Of a stretch of DNA of 64,000 nucleotides, positions 52,487-62,500 are shown in pieces. Positions within the stretch are counted from its first letter, which is position 1. Each line of letters begins with the position of its first letter. The notes under the pieces were generated by a model, which searched no databases, was not told where the DNA came from, and saw only the letters and a program-made list of their open reading frames with translations. A program made the translations under genes and the position numbers. This DNA is from [Mycobacterium] nativiensis. Its GTDB lineage: Bacteria > Actinomycetota > Actinomycetes > Mycobacteriales > Mycobacteriaceae. The stretch spans positions 751,437 through 815,436 of the forward strand of contig NZ_CP083986.1 in the NCBI RefSeq assembly GCF_020172685.1, given 5' to 3'.

Positions 52487-53362
52487 TCACCCGCGCAGCC
52501 GCACCAGCCGCGTCGTCGAACTCTCGTCGAGCTCCACCAGGTCCGAGTAGGACCGAAGGAAGTCGCTGAAAGATTTATAGCCCAGCGCCTTCTCGCTGAA
52601 CGACGGGTCCATTCGCTTCATCTGCGCCTTGACCGACGAGTTGTGCAGCCACTCGACGTCGTCCTTCTCCAAGCCGATCTGCAGCGCGCGGATGAGCAGT
52701 GCGGTGGCGGTGTCCTGCGGATCCGGTGGTGGCGGCTCCTCGGGTTCGCCTTTGGCCTGGCGGGTGCGCCGCTTCGGTTCGGCGTCGGCGTCGGCCGGCG
52801 CGGGCTCGAACACCGGCACGCCGGGCAGCGCGTCGTAGGAGACGAAGTCGTCGCAGGCCGCCGCCAGTGCGCGACTCGTCGAGCCGGCTACCCCGATCCC
52901 GACGACATAGCGGCCCAGCCGTTTACAGCGCTGAGCCAGTGGGATGTAGTCGGAATCGCCGGCCACGATCACCACATGGGTCAGGTCCGGGAGCCGGAAC
53001 ATGTCCTCGACCGCATCGACCGCCAACCGGATGTCGGCGCCGTTCTTGCCGTAGGCGGCCGCCGGGAACAGCTGCACCAGGTCGACCGCTCGCCCCACCA
53101 GCTGCGCGCGGTAGCCGGTGTTGACCTCGGCCGACCAGTCGGCGTAGGCGCGGGTGAGAACCAGCGTCCCGAACGACGATGCGAAGTCGATGATCGCTCC
53201 GACGTCGACGGTGGCCCGCGCCAGCTTGTCCGGGTGCTTGGCCAGGCCCTTGGACTTGTCCTTCTGAAACGAGCTGCGCCCGTTGACCTGGTCGTAGCGG
53301 GAGATCACGATGTTGTCGAAGTCGAGGTAGACCGCGACCCGGGTATCGCCGGATTCCGTCAT
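52487..53362 (-). CDS. NYN-domain ribonuclease with LOTUS-like C-terminus
   Basis: About 291 residues. The N-terminal NYN/PIN-like nuclease starts VAVYLDFDNIVISRYD, with acidic residues again in GADIRLAVDAVED and VVIVAGDSDYIPLAQRCKRLGR. A Pro/Arg-rich linker follows, then a C-terminal OST-HTH/LOTUS-like domain (LEKDDVEWLHNSSVKAQMKR, then LGYKSFSDFLRSYSDLVEL). The combination suggests RNA binding and cleavage. I chose ATG 53362; upstream residues lack family character. Confidence 0.9.
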   Translation of the reverse strand: MTESGDTRVAVYLDFDNIVISRYDQVNGRSSFQKDKSKGLAKHPDKLARATVDVGAIIDFASSFGTLVLTRAYADWSAEVNTGYRAQLVGRAVDLVQLFPAAAYGKNGADIRLAVDAVEDMFRLPDLTHVVIVAGDSDYIPLAQRCKRLGRYVVGIGVAGSTSRALAAACDDFVSYDALPGVPVFEPAPADADAEPKRRTRQAKGEPEEPPPPDPQDTATALLIRALQIGLEKDDVEWLHNSSVKAQMKRMDPSFSEKALGYKSFSDFLRSYSDLVELDESSTTRLVRLRG

Positions 53363-53421
53363 GGGTCCAGTGTGGCGCACCACGGGTCTCAGCCATAACG
53401 GCTTGGCGGGCATAGCAGAGC

Positions 53422-53442
53422 TGCCTGCCTTTGAGCGACAAC
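53422..53442 (-). repeat. Dispersed short repeat, copy 2 (inverted)
   Basis: On the minus strand this reads GTTGTCGCTCAAAGGCAGGCA, close to the exact copies at 32635 and 53471. Confidence 0.65.
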
Positions 53443-53470
53443 CGCGCGGGCGGCGCGCAGACGTGCAATG

Positions 53471-53491
53471 TGTCGCTCAGAGGCGGGCAAC
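53471..53491 (+). repeat. Dispersed short repeat, copy 3
   Basis: Contains GTCGCTCAGAGGCGGGCAAC exactly as at copy 1. Confidence 0.7.
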
Positions 53492-53643
53492 GGTCCACAT
53501 GGTCCCGCCGTGCGGTGCGCATGACCGGCCCGACAGCGCGCGCCTAACCGGCCCGGTACCACCGCGGAATCAGCTCCGGGTCCGGCAGCGGGTACTGCCC
53601 GAAGAACCCGTGCGGTCGCCGCGCAACACCTGGGCGTTCTGAA

Positions 53644-53783
53644 CGTCAGCGGATATTGCCCAGCCGGCTCAATTCGGCGGTGCGGTACGCGGTGTAGCTG
53701 CGCGGCACCCGGCGTGTGACGATCACCAGCACGGTGATCACGGCGCCAGCCAGAGTGAGCCAGCGCAGCCAAGGCCGTGGCTG
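53644..53783 (-). pseudogene. C-terminal remnant of a membrane protein
   Basis: Minus-strand reading just after the vapC stop gives PRPWLRWLTLAGAVITVLVI then VTRRVPRSYTAYRTAELSRL and a stop: one membrane helix plus a basic tail. There is no start codon in good position, and the upstream part would have to lie where vapC now is. It looks like the tail of a gene cut by the VapBC pair. Confidence 0.4.
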
Positions 53784-54182
53784 CTAGCGACCCGGGGAAG
53801 CAGTTGGCAGGCCGATAGATTCGGCGGCGTCGAGCAGACGTTGGTCGTAGGCGACGAACGCAGTCAATCTGGCGCCGAACACCGCGTGGCCGGTGGCCAA
53901 ATGAATGGCATCCAAGGACCGTAACGCGGGATCGGGATATGCCGCGGCGACAGCCCGAACCACCTCGTTCACCTCGTACCGGGAGACCCGTGCCAGCGTT
54001 GCCGGGACGTCGACCAGTAACGACGGCTCCGCCCGTCGGATAGCGCGAGGCAGTTCGACCTCGATGAGCGTTGAGGACACCCATGGCGTTGGCTCCTGTG
54101 CGGAAAGCCAATCGGCGAGCGCATCACTTTCCGGTTCACGCCGGATGAGCTTCACCAGAGCCGACGTGTCCAGATACAGCAT
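53784..54182 (-). CDS. vapC: PIN-domain ribonuclease toxin (VapC), second pair
   Basis: The 132-residue PIN protein has Asp5 (LYLDTSALVKL), Glu in STLIEVELPRAIRR (about residue 42), the aspartate in RSLDAIHLATGHAVF near residue 93, and TAFVAYDQRLLDAAESIGL near the end. The start overlaps the antitoxin stop (TGATG arrangement). Should cleave RNA when free. Confidence 0.92.
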   Translation of the reverse strand: MLYLDTSALVKLIRREPESDALADWLSAQEPTPWVSSTLIEVELPRAIRRAEPSLLVDVPATLARVSRYEVNEVVRAVAAAYPDPALRSLDAIHLATGHAVFGARLTAFVAYDQRLLDAAESIGLPTASPGR

Positions 54183-54460
54183 CAGTAGCGCTCGTCATCC
54201 CGCATCTCGCGGAGCAGTTCCCCTGCCTCGTGATCGGTACGAATCGGACCCGTTGGGCGAGGCACCGGCCCGCTGACGGTCGCCGGATGAAGTAGCCCAG
54301 CCTTGATCATCTCGGCTAGTGGACTGTCCTGGGCGGGGACAAGGCGGGCGACCACCGTTCCCCGCTCGGTGATCTCGAGGTGCTCGCCGCGCTTGACGCG
54401 CGCCAGTACACCGGCGGTGTTCTGGTTCAGCTCGCGTACCGGCACTTCTGACATGCCCAT
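54182..54460 (-). CDS. vapB: Phd/YefM-type antitoxin (VapB)
   Basis: The 92-residue protein has the Phd/YefM N-terminal fold: EVPVRELNQNTAGVLARVKRGEHLEITERGTVVARLVP (residues 5-42), then a toxin-binding tail. It differs in fold from the ribbon-helix-helix antitoxin at 43210. ATG 54460 or 54454 may be used. It should repress its operon through the palindrome just upstream. Confidence 0.9.
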   Translation of the reverse strand: MGMSEVPVRELNQNTAGVLARVKRGEHLEITERGTVVARLVPAQDSPLAEMIKAGLLHPATVSGPVPRPTGPIRTDHEAGELLREMRDDERY

Positions 54461-54463
54461 ATG

Positions 54464-54483
54464 GTACTACGAATATGTAGTAC
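54464..54483. promoter_or_regulatory. Operator palindrome of second VapBC pair
   Basis: GTACTAC-GAATAT-GTAGTAC is a perfect inverted repeat that ends three bases before the antitoxin ATG, between the antitoxin gene and the 3' end of recD. Confidence 0.85.
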
Positions 54484-54493
54484 ACGACCGACC

Positions 54494-56233
54494 TCACGCC
54501 TCCCGCAGCCGCAGCGCCAGCCCGGACGCCCGCACCACCCGGCGACCCAGCGCAGCCAGCACCGAGGCCTCCGACCCGACCACCCGCACTTTCGTCTTGG
54601 CCCGGGTCACCGCGGTGTAGAACAACTCCCGGGTCAACAGTCGCGACTCGACGGGTGGCATCAGCACGGTCACCTCGCCGGCCTGGCTGCCCTGGCTTTT
54701 GTGGATCGTCATCGCGTACATGGTCTCGACCTCGGCCAGGCGGCTGGTGGCGAACTCCAGCGGCCCGGACGCGGTCGAGATCACCGCCCGCAGGCCCTCG
54801 TTGCGGACCACCACCGCCCCGGTGTCGCCGTTGCGCAGCCCGAGCCCGTAGTCGTTCGCGGTCACCAGCAGCGGCCGGCCGGCATACCACTCAGTCCACA
54901 TCGGGTCACCGGTCTGCTCGGCCACCCAGCGGCGGATCTGCTGGTTCCAGTGCCGCACCCCGTGTGGGCCCTCCCGGTGCGCGCACAGCAGCCGGTGCTC
55001 GTCCAGCGTCGCCGCCGCCGCCGCGGCATCACCGAGCAGCGCGGCCTGGCGCACCGCCAACGCGTGCGGCACCACCAGGGCCGACAGCCGCTGAGCCACG
55101 TCGGCCGCGTGGTCGGTGTCGATCCATTCCACGTGCTCGCCACCGGCGGCCAGCAGCGCGATCGCCTTATCGGCATCGCCGTCCCGGATCGCCACCGCCA
55201 GCGCGCCGATCGACTCACCGAACCGGTGCGAGGTTCGCAACGTCGCTACCCGGGTGTCCGGCCGCGCCGCCAGCCCGTCCACCAGATCGGCCAGCACCGC
55301 ACCGGCTTCCACCGACGCCAGCTGGTCGGCATCGCCCACCAGAATCAGCCGGGCATCCGGGCGCATCGCCTCCAGCAGCCGGGCCATCAGCGTCAGCGAC
55401 ACCATCGACGTCTCGTCGACGACGATCACATCGTGCGGCAGCCGGTTGGCCCGATCGTGGCGGAACCGCACCGAGCTGTCCGGCCGCGCCCCCAGCAGGG
55501 TGTGCAGCGTGGTGGCTCCCAGCCCCGCCAGCCGGGCCTGATCCACCGGTTCCAGCTGGGCCACCTCCGCGGCGACCGCCTCGGTCAGCCGGGCCGCCGC
55601 CTTACCGGTCGGGGCGGCCAACGCGATCCGCAGCCCGGGCGTGCCCGACAGTTCGGCGTGCTCAGCCAGCAGCGCCAACAGTCGCGCCACCGTGGTCGTC
55701 TTGCCGGTACCCGGCCCACCGGTGAGCACGGTAACCGGCTGCGACAGCGCGATTTCCGCGGCCGCCCGCTGCTCATCGAACTTGCCGGGCGGAAAAAGTC
55801 GCTCAAAGGCGGGCAACAGCGTCGGCGCCGTCCCGGGCGCCGACAACGCCAACAGGTCCGCGCAGACCTGCTCCTCCTCGCGCCAATACCGGTCCAGGTA
55901 CAGCAGGCGGCCGTCATAGAGCCGCAGTACCTGCGCCTGCACCAGTCGACTGTCCCGCACCGCGGCCAGCCACGCCCCGGGCTCCGGCCAGGACACCTCC
56001 GCGTCGTCGGTGTCGGCGGCCACCGTCGAAAGATCCAGGCACACCGACCCGTGCCGCAGCGCGCGCACCGTCAGCGCCAGCGCCAATCCCACCGTCTCGT
56101 CGGGCTCACCGCCTAAGGCCGTGATGCGTTGGGCGGCATGCACATCGACGGCATCCAGCACGCCGGCCTGATTGAAATCCCGCAACAACCCGGTGGCTCC
56201 GGTGGCCACCCGCCACTCCAACAGCTCGCTCAT
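54494..56233 (-). CDS. recD: Exodeoxyribonuclease V alpha subunit
   Basis: The 579-residue SF1B helicase has Walker A GGPGTGKTTTVARLLALL at about residues 168-185, Walker B VIVVDETSMVSLTLMARLLEA at about 262-282, and MYAMTIHKSQGSQAGEV (motif V-like, about 510). RecD is the 5'-3' motor of RecBCD. I chose ATG 56233 (MSELLEW) because it overlaps the recB stop by four bases; the longer frame to 56905 lies inside recB. Last gene of recC-recB-recD. Confidence 0.96.
   Translation of the reverse strand: MSELLEWRVATGATGLLRDFNQAGVLDAVDVHAAQRITALGGEPDETVGLALALTVRALRHGSVCLDLSTVAADTDDAEVSWPEPGAWLAAVRDSRLVQAQVLRLYDGRLLYLDRYWREEEQVCADLLALSAPGTAPTLLPAFERLFPPGKFDEQRAAAEIALSQPVTVLTGGPGTGKTTTVARLLALLAEHAELSGTPGLRIALAAPTGKAAARLTEAVAAEVAQLEPVDQARLAGLGATTLHTLLGARPDSSVRFRHDRANRLPHDVIVVDETSMVSLTLMARLLEAMRPDARLILVGDADQLASVEAGAVLADLVDGLAARPDTRVATLRTSHRFGESIGALAVAIRDGDADKAIALLAAGGEHVEWIDTDHAADVAQRLSALVVPHALAVRQAALLGDAAAAAATLDEHRLLCAHREGPHGVRHWNQQIRRWVAEQTGDPMWTEWYAGRPLLVTANDYGLGLRNGDTGAVVVRNEGLRAVISTASGPLEFATSRLAEVETMYAMTIHKSQGSQAGEVTVLMPPVESRLLTRELFYTAVTRAKTKVRVVGSEASVLAALGRRVVRASGLALRLREA
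55799..55818 (+). repeat. Dispersed short repeat, copy 4, inside recD
   Basis: GTCGCTCAAAGGCGGGCAAC differs at one base from copies 1 and 3. On the recD strand it encodes LLPAFERL. Confidence 0.55.
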
Positions 56234-59200
56234 GCCGCCCGCCTTGCGTGCAACAGGTCCGACAACGCCACCACCAGTGACGCCGGCGGCCGCCAGTCGA
56301 ACACCCCGGCACGGTGCCCGTCGAGCACCGGGGTGTCCGGTCCACACATCCCGCGCACGAACAGATACAACACCCCACCCAGATGCTTGTCGGGGTCGTA
56401 GCCGGGCAGTCGCCACCGCAGGAAGCGGTGCAGCACCGCGGTATACAGCAGCGCCTGCAGCGGGTAGTCCGAATGCAGCATCGCGGCGGTGAGCCGATCG
56501 AAGCCATAGTCGGCGGCGGTGTCGCCGAGCCGGTTGGTCTTGTAGTCGACCACCAGGAATCGCTGCTCGGGCACGCGCAGCACCACATCGATCGACCCGG
56601 ACAGATACCCGCGCAGCGGCTGGCCGCCGAGTGCCTCCGTGGCCAGTCGGTCGGCGTACGGGGCGAACGGGTCGTCGGCGGACAGATGCTCGCGCAGCAG
56701 CAATCCTACCTCGGCCAGCCGCACGTCCGGCGCCACACCGCGAACATCCCCGCCGGCCAGCGGGATCTCGAAATCCAGCTCCCGCAACCGGTCCCGGGTG
56801 CCGATGTCGCGCAGTGTCAGCCCGTCGGCCAGCGGCCCCAGCGGGGTGTCGTGCATCGGCACCAACGCCGCCGCCAGCGCAGCCGGCTCGGCATCGACCG
56901 ACCACCAGGCGGCGTGTTGACGTACCTGGGCCTCCAATTCGGCCGCCAGGTCGGCGGCGAACGGATCGGTCGTCTCCAGTACGGCGTGCACCAGCGAGCC
57001 GAACGCCGCCCCGGCGGGCAGCTCGGCCATCGGCGAGATCAGATCCGCCCCGACCGGCGGCGCCGCCACCGCCACCGGCACGTCGTCGGCCTCGTCGTCG
57101 CGGGCGGTCAGCTCCGGTTCGCTGTGCACCCCGGACGCCGCGCCTGCCACGTCTGCTCCGACCTCACTGGCATGCCGGATCAGTCCCGAATACGAGGTGC
57201 GTCGCCAACCGGTGTCGATGTGCCGGTGAAAGTGCCGCGCTTCCAGATCATCCGGCGGTTCCGGCGGTGCGACCGGGGCCAACGGGGCGATCGCCGAGTC
57301 CTCGATGACCAGACCGCCGGCGGCCTCCCATTCCCGGAAACAGGTCAGGGCTTCGTCATCGGTCGGTTTGAGTTCGCAGCGATCGGGCACAGGCGCTTCG
57401 CCACGGCACCGGCCCCGCAGCAGCCGGGACAGACCGCCGTTGGGTTCGTCGTAGGACGCCGCCCACCACGCCACCACCTGCGACTGCGCTCGGGTCAACG
57501 CCACATAGGCGAGCCGAATGTCGTTGCGGGAGGCCTCGGCCAGGCTCAGCCGTTGCACGACGGTGTGATCGGAGCTGTCCGGTCCGCCGACGTGCCGGCA
57601 GCGCACACCGGCTTCGTGGTACAGCGGGACGGCTTCGTCGAACATGTGCCGGTTGAACGCGAACGGCAGATAGACGATCGGGAACTGCAAACCCTTGGCG
57701 CCCCACACCGTCAGGATCTGCACGGCCGCGGCATCGGAGTCCAGCCGACGATTGTGCTGCCCGCCGCCGTTTCCTTCGGTGCATTGGCGGCGCAACCAGT
57801 CCCGCAACGCCGGCAGGCCCAGCCGGTCCCGGTGCGCGGCCTCGTGCAGCAGCTGCGCCACATGCGCCAGGTCGGTCATGGTGCGTTCGCCGCCGTACTC
57901 GCCGAGCAGGCGGCGCCCCAGGCCGGCCAACTGCGCCGCCTCGAACACCGCCGCGGGACCATGCAGGCGCAGCTCATCGGCCCAGTCCCGTAACGTCGAC
58001 GCCACCTTGTCGGTCAACGCGTCGCCGCCGTCGGCCAGTGCGGCGGCGGTATGGCCGAAGAACACCGTCGCCGCGGCCGCCCGCACCAGCCCACCACGAT
58101 GGGTCGCATCGAACGCTTCCAGCAGACACAGCCAGTCGGCGGCCGCAGCCGAGGCGAACACGTCGGCATCGCCGGTGAACACCGCGGGAATCCCGGCTCG
58201 CAGCAGGGCCTCCTGGCAGGCGCCCGCGTCCCTGCTGTTCTCGACGATCACCGCCACGTCGCCGGGGCTGATCGGCCTGCCGTCGAAGGTCGCGCCGCTG
58301 GCCCACAATGCGGCGACGTCGGCGGCCAGATCGTCGGGAATGTGCTGGCGCAGCTTGGGCATCGGGATTACGCGGTCGGAGCTGACGCCGAACGCCGCGC
58401 GGCCGACCACCCGCAGCCGGAACGGGGCGGTGCTGGGCGCACCGGCCAGCCGGGACCCGCCGACCGCCGCCTGGACATCGTGGACCACGATCTGCGGATC
58501 ACCCAGCGCCGCACCGCCCATCACGGTCTGCAGGGCATCGACCAGCGCCGAGTCGCTGCGCCAGTTCACCGCCAGGGTGCGTTGCTGCCCGGCGGTGCCC
58601 GCAGCCTGCAGATAGGTATAGACGTCGCCGCCGCGGAACCCGTAGATCGCCTGCTTGGGGTCACCGATCAGCACCACCGCCGAATGCCCGACGAAGCCGC
58701 GTTCGATGACCTGCCATTGGATCGGGTCGGTGTCCTGGAACTCGTCGACCATCACGATGGGCCAACGCTGCCGCATCCGTTCGCGGGCCGGGGAATTCTG
58801 GGGTTCCAGTGCGTCGGCGAGCCGGCGCAGCAGGTCGTCGTAACCCAGCACCCCGAGCCGGCGCTTACGCAGCTCCAACTCGTCGCACACCGCGTTGACG
58901 AACCGCAGCCGCACCTCGGCCGCCGAACCCGGCTCGGGATCCTGCGGGCGAAGTTGGGCGTACGGGTCGGAGACCACCACCCGCGCCAGTTTCAGCGCGT
59001 CGGCGTAACTGAGCGCCACCTCGTCGCGCTGCGTGCCGAACTGTGCCAGGTACAGGTCGTCGACAACCCGGATCACCAGGTCGTCAAGGCTTTCCACCAG
59101 CTCGACACCGGCGCTGGTGTCACCGGCGATGCCCAGTGACTTCAGCACCAGATGACAGAACTGGTGGGTGGTGGCGATGGTCGCGGCATCGAACCCGGCC

Positions 59201-59532
59201 AACGCGTCACGCAACCGGCGACGGCGCAGCTCCCGCTCCTGCGCGCTGCCGCTGAGCAGGTACGCGACCAGATCATTGGGTTCCTGCGTGGTCGTTCCGT
59301 CGAGTGCGGCCAACGTCTCCACCAGTTGGCGGCGCACCCGGTCACGCAGCTCCCGGGTGGCCGCCCGGCTGAAGGTGATCAGCAGCATCTCGTCCAGCGT
59401 GGCGTGCCCCTCGGCCAGATACCGGGTGACCAGCCCGGCCAGGGTGAACGTCTTTCCGGTGCCGGCACTGGCTTCCAGCACGGTGGTGGTGCCGCGGGCC
59501 GGCAGCGGGCCGAGCAGATCGAAGGGTTCCAT
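56230..59532 (-). CDS. recB: Exodeoxyribonuclease V beta subunit
   Basis: The 1100-residue helicase-nuclease has Walker A EASAGTGKTFTLAGL near residues 22-36, VMVDEFQDTDPIQW near 260-273, TVWGAKGLQFPIVYLPF (motif V), and a C-terminal RecB nuclease with SGSIDVVLR and FLVVDYKTNRLG (the catalytic D...DYK). It drives 3'-5' unwinding and cutting in RecBCD double-strand break processing. ATG 59532 was chosen for its overlap with recC. Confidence 0.97.
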   Translation of the reverse strand: MEPFDLLGPLPARGTTTVLEASAGTGKTFTLAGLVTRYLAEGHATLDEMLLITFSRAATRELRDRVRRQLVETLAALDGTTTQEPNDLVAYLLSGSAQERELRRRRLRDALAGFDAATIATTHQFCHLVLKSLGIAGDTSAGVELVESLDDLVIRVVDDLYLAQFGTQRDEVALSYADALKLARVVVSDPYAQLRPQDPEPGSAAEVRLRFVNAVCDELELRKRRLGVLGYDDLLRRLADALEPQNSPARERMRQRWPIVMVDEFQDTDPIQWQVIERGFVGHSAVVLIGDPKQAIYGFRGGDVYTYLQAAGTAGQQRTLAVNWRSDSALVDALQTVMGGAALGDPQIVVHDVQAAVGGSRLAGAPSTAPFRLRVVGRAAFGVSSDRVIPMPKLRQHIPDDLAADVAALWASGATFDGRPISPGDVAVIVENSRDAGACQEALLRAGIPAVFTGDADVFASAAAADWLCLLEAFDATHRGGLVRAAAATVFFGHTAAALADGGDALTDKVASTLRDWADELRLHGPAAVFEAAQLAGLGRRLLGEYGGERTMTDLAHVAQLLHEAAHRDRLGLPALRDWLRRQCTEGNGGGQHNRRLDSDAAAVQILTVWGAKGLQFPIVYLPFAFNRHMFDEAVPLYHEAGVRCRHVGGPDSSDHTVVQRLSLAEASRNDIRLAYVALTRAQSQVVAWWAASYDEPNGGLSRLLRGRCRGEAPVPDRCELKPTDDEALTCFREWEAAGGLVIEDSAIAPLAPVAPPEPPDDLEARHFHRHIDTGWRRTSYSGLIRHASEVGADVAGAASGVHSEPELTARDDEADDVPVAVAAPPVGADLISPMAELPAGAAFGSLVHAVLETTDPFAADLAAELEAQVRQHAAWWSVDAEPAALAAALVPMHDTPLGPLADGLTLRDIGTRDRLRELDFEIPLAGGDVRGVAPDVRLAEVGLLLREHLSADDPFAPYADRLATEALGGQPLRGYLSGSIDVVLRVPEQRFLVVDYKTNRLGDTAADYGFDRLTAAMLHSDYPLQALLYTAVLHRFLRWRLPGYDPDKHLGGVLYLFVRGMCGPDTPVLDGHRAGVFDWRPPASLVVALSDLLHARRAA

Positions 59533-62500
59533 CAGCGCACCGGCCGTTCCGCGCGCAGCAGCGGCAGCCACAGCCGGGCCGCCAGCGCGCCTAGTCGGGT
59601 GTCCTCGCCGTCGATCTCCTCACCCGGCCGCGGTGGGCCCTGCAGTACGTCGAACGGCGCGCGTGGACCCCAGACCCGGACGCTGGCCGGTTCGGCGTCC
59701 TCGCCGGGGTAGCGCTGCGTGGCCCATTTGCTGCTGGCATACCAGACCGGGTCGCGGCCCGCGTGCCGTTTCTCGGCCCACGCGAACGAGGTCTTGATCG
59801 GCAGCGGCAGCGGTTCGCAGCGTCCGATGTCGTAGAGCCACACCAGCTCCCGCAAGGTTTCGATCGCGTTCGTCGGCGGGCCGAGCAGCCGCTGAAAAGC
59901 CCGCTCGCCGCCCCGGTCCCGGCCGATGCAGCGGGCCGTCCATTCGACGTCGGGACGCTGGGCGGCCAGGGACACCAACGGAATCCAGGCCTGCAACAGA
60001 TGGGTGTCCCGCAGCTTGGAGTAGTTGACCGAGACGGTGGCGTCGGCGAACACCGGGGTGACCGTGCCGGTCAGCCGGCGCCCACCGCCCAGATCCAGGT
60101 CGATGTCGTAGGTCGCCGGAGCACCTTGACGATGGTCGCGCGCCGCGGCCGCCAGTTGCACGGCGCGGTCCCGGATCTGTTTGGCGGCCCGCCAGCCCAG
60201 CTGCCCGGGTGGCAGGCTGCCGCGCCGCCACTCGGCCGCGATGGCGTTGGCGGGGTCGGTACCGAGCAGCATGTCGTGCAGCATCCGATTGCCGACCGCC
60301 CATTCGGCCAGCGCATCGATCTCGACGGGCATACCGTCTTCGACCTCGTCGACCTCCCACGGCAGCGTGTAGTTCAGCGCGCTGAAAAAGCCCTTGACCG
60401 GGTCCTTGAAGAACTTCAGCAGGTCGACCAGCGTGATATCTCCGGCCGGCGGGGTGGGCAGCGGATCGGTGATGAACTGCGGTGCATCACAGCGGATTCC
60501 GGCGGCGGTCCGCGCGGCCAGCGGCACGGTCGGGTCGAAGGTGAACGGCACGTCGGGGATCAGCCGGCCGGGTTCGACGTTCTTGACGTCGAACGGCTGC
60601 AGCGGATGCTCCACGACCAGCTGCTCGCGCACCGGCGCGGGAGTGGTCTGATCCAGGGCGTCGACCAACTCGGCCAGCGGCACCGCCGGCGGGCGGGGGT
60701 GACCGGTGTGTTCGTCGGCGCCGGTGTAGGTGATCACCAGCTTGTCGGTCGCCGCGGTGATCGCGTCCAGCAGCAATTGCCGGTCCTCGGAACGGATGTC
60801 ACGCTCCCCGGTCATCGGGCGCCGCGCCAGCACGTCGTCGCCGTCGGGCAGGTCCAGCCGGGGGAACACCCCGTCGTCCACCCCCAGCAGGCACACCACC
60901 CGGTGCGGCACCGAGCGCATCGGCACCATGGTGCACACCGTCAGCGTTCCGGTGCGGAAGTTGGCCCGGGTCGGGCGCCCGGCCAGATGCCCGGCCATCA
61001 GCACCCGGACATCGGGCAGCCGCAGCGCGGTGTCGCTGCGGGCGGCGGCGTCGTCGAGCACCTGCGTCAACTCGCGCTGCAGATGCGCGCTCTGCCAGGC
61101 ATCACTGCCGGCGTCGGCCAGTTCGGCGACCCCGTCGCGCAGCGCGGTGATCCAGTCCGCCAGCGGGCGGGTGCCGTCCAGCTTGTCGACCGCCGACTGC
61201 AACCGGGCGACGAACTCGGCCAGCTTCCCGGCCAACTCCACCTGACTGCTGCCGACGTCGTCCAGCGGCAGCGCGGTGTCCAGCCAGGCCTGCGAATCAT
61301 CGGACATCGCCACCCCGGTCAGGATGCGGTCCAGCCCGAATCGCCAGGTGTTGTGCACGATATGCGACAGCCCGTAACGCTCACGGGTGTGCGGGTCAAA
61401 ACCCCAGCGGATGTTGGCGGTACGCACCCAGGTGGTGATCTGAGTCAGGTCGTTCTCGGTGAAACCGAACCTCGCCCGGACCGGGTCGGTGTGGGCGAGG
61501 TTGAGCACGGCGGTGGCGGTGGCGCGGCTGCCGGCGATCTCCAGCAGTTCGGCGGCCACCGCCAGCAGCGGATTGGTCTGGGTCAGCGCCCGGTCGGCGA
61601 GCTGCACCCGCAGCCGGTGCGCGGGGTGGGTGTCACCGGCCAGCTCGCCCAGGCCGAAATCGGCGACGATCAGCGGTGCATAGGTTTCGATGTCCGGGCA
61701 CATCACCACGATGTCGCGGGGTTCGAGCGTCGGATCGTCGTGCAGCAGCCCGAGCAGCACCTCGCGCAGCACGTCGACCTGCCGGGCCGGGCTGTGGCAG
61801 CTGTGCACCTGCACCGACCGGTCGGCTGCGGTGCGGCTGCGGCCCTCGGGCCGCAGCGCGTTGGCGCCCAGATCAGATTGCAGCCAACCCAAGAGCGTGT
61901 TTGGATGCGTTGCGGCACTGAGGTATTCATCGCTTGTGGGTTCGGCCGGCAGGGCTCGCTGCAGCTCACGCAGATCTCGGCCCAGGGTCTCCAGCAGCGG
62001 ATGGTGTGCGCGGTGCCGGGTTTCGTCGTCGGTGCGCGGGACCGCACCGTGTGTGTCATTGAGTGCCTGCCACAGTGCATCGGAGGGGTGCGGCAACCAC
62101 AGGTGCAGGTCGTGATGGGTGGCCAGGGCGTCGAGCAACTCGATGTCGGTGCCCGCCAACCGGGTATGCCCGAACAGCGACAACCGGGCCGGCAGCGTCT
62201 CGATCGGAGCTTGGTGCAGTCGGGTGACGGTGTCGCGGTGCCGGACATGCGGGGGATCGACACCGACGGCGGTCGCCAGCGCGCGCCACAACGGCGACTG
62301 CCAACTCAAGTCGTCGTGCAACGCGCCGCCGGCACCGTCGGTGGCCGCACCGGCGCTCCAGTCGACGAGCAACTGCGGCCGCTGACGGGCATAGGAGGCG
62401 AACAACCCGGCCAGCCGGCGGGCCACCGCATAGCGCCGGCCGCGGCGCAGCTCACCTTCTGGACTGGGGTCGCCGTGCCCCAAATGCTTTGCCAGCGTGG

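Larger units (their letters stand above)
53363..53643. other. Intergenic region carrying an inverted pair of the dispersed repeat
   Basis: No gene is supported here. Repeat copies at 53422-53442 (minus) and 53471-53491 (plus) face each other across 28 GC-rich bases, so a transcript could fold into a long stem-loop of about 20 imperfect pairs. Confidence 0.55.

Noticed and set aside
54461-57993. Long plus-strand frames antisense to recD and recB
   Set aside because: Gln/Arg/His-rich shadow composition with no family signal.
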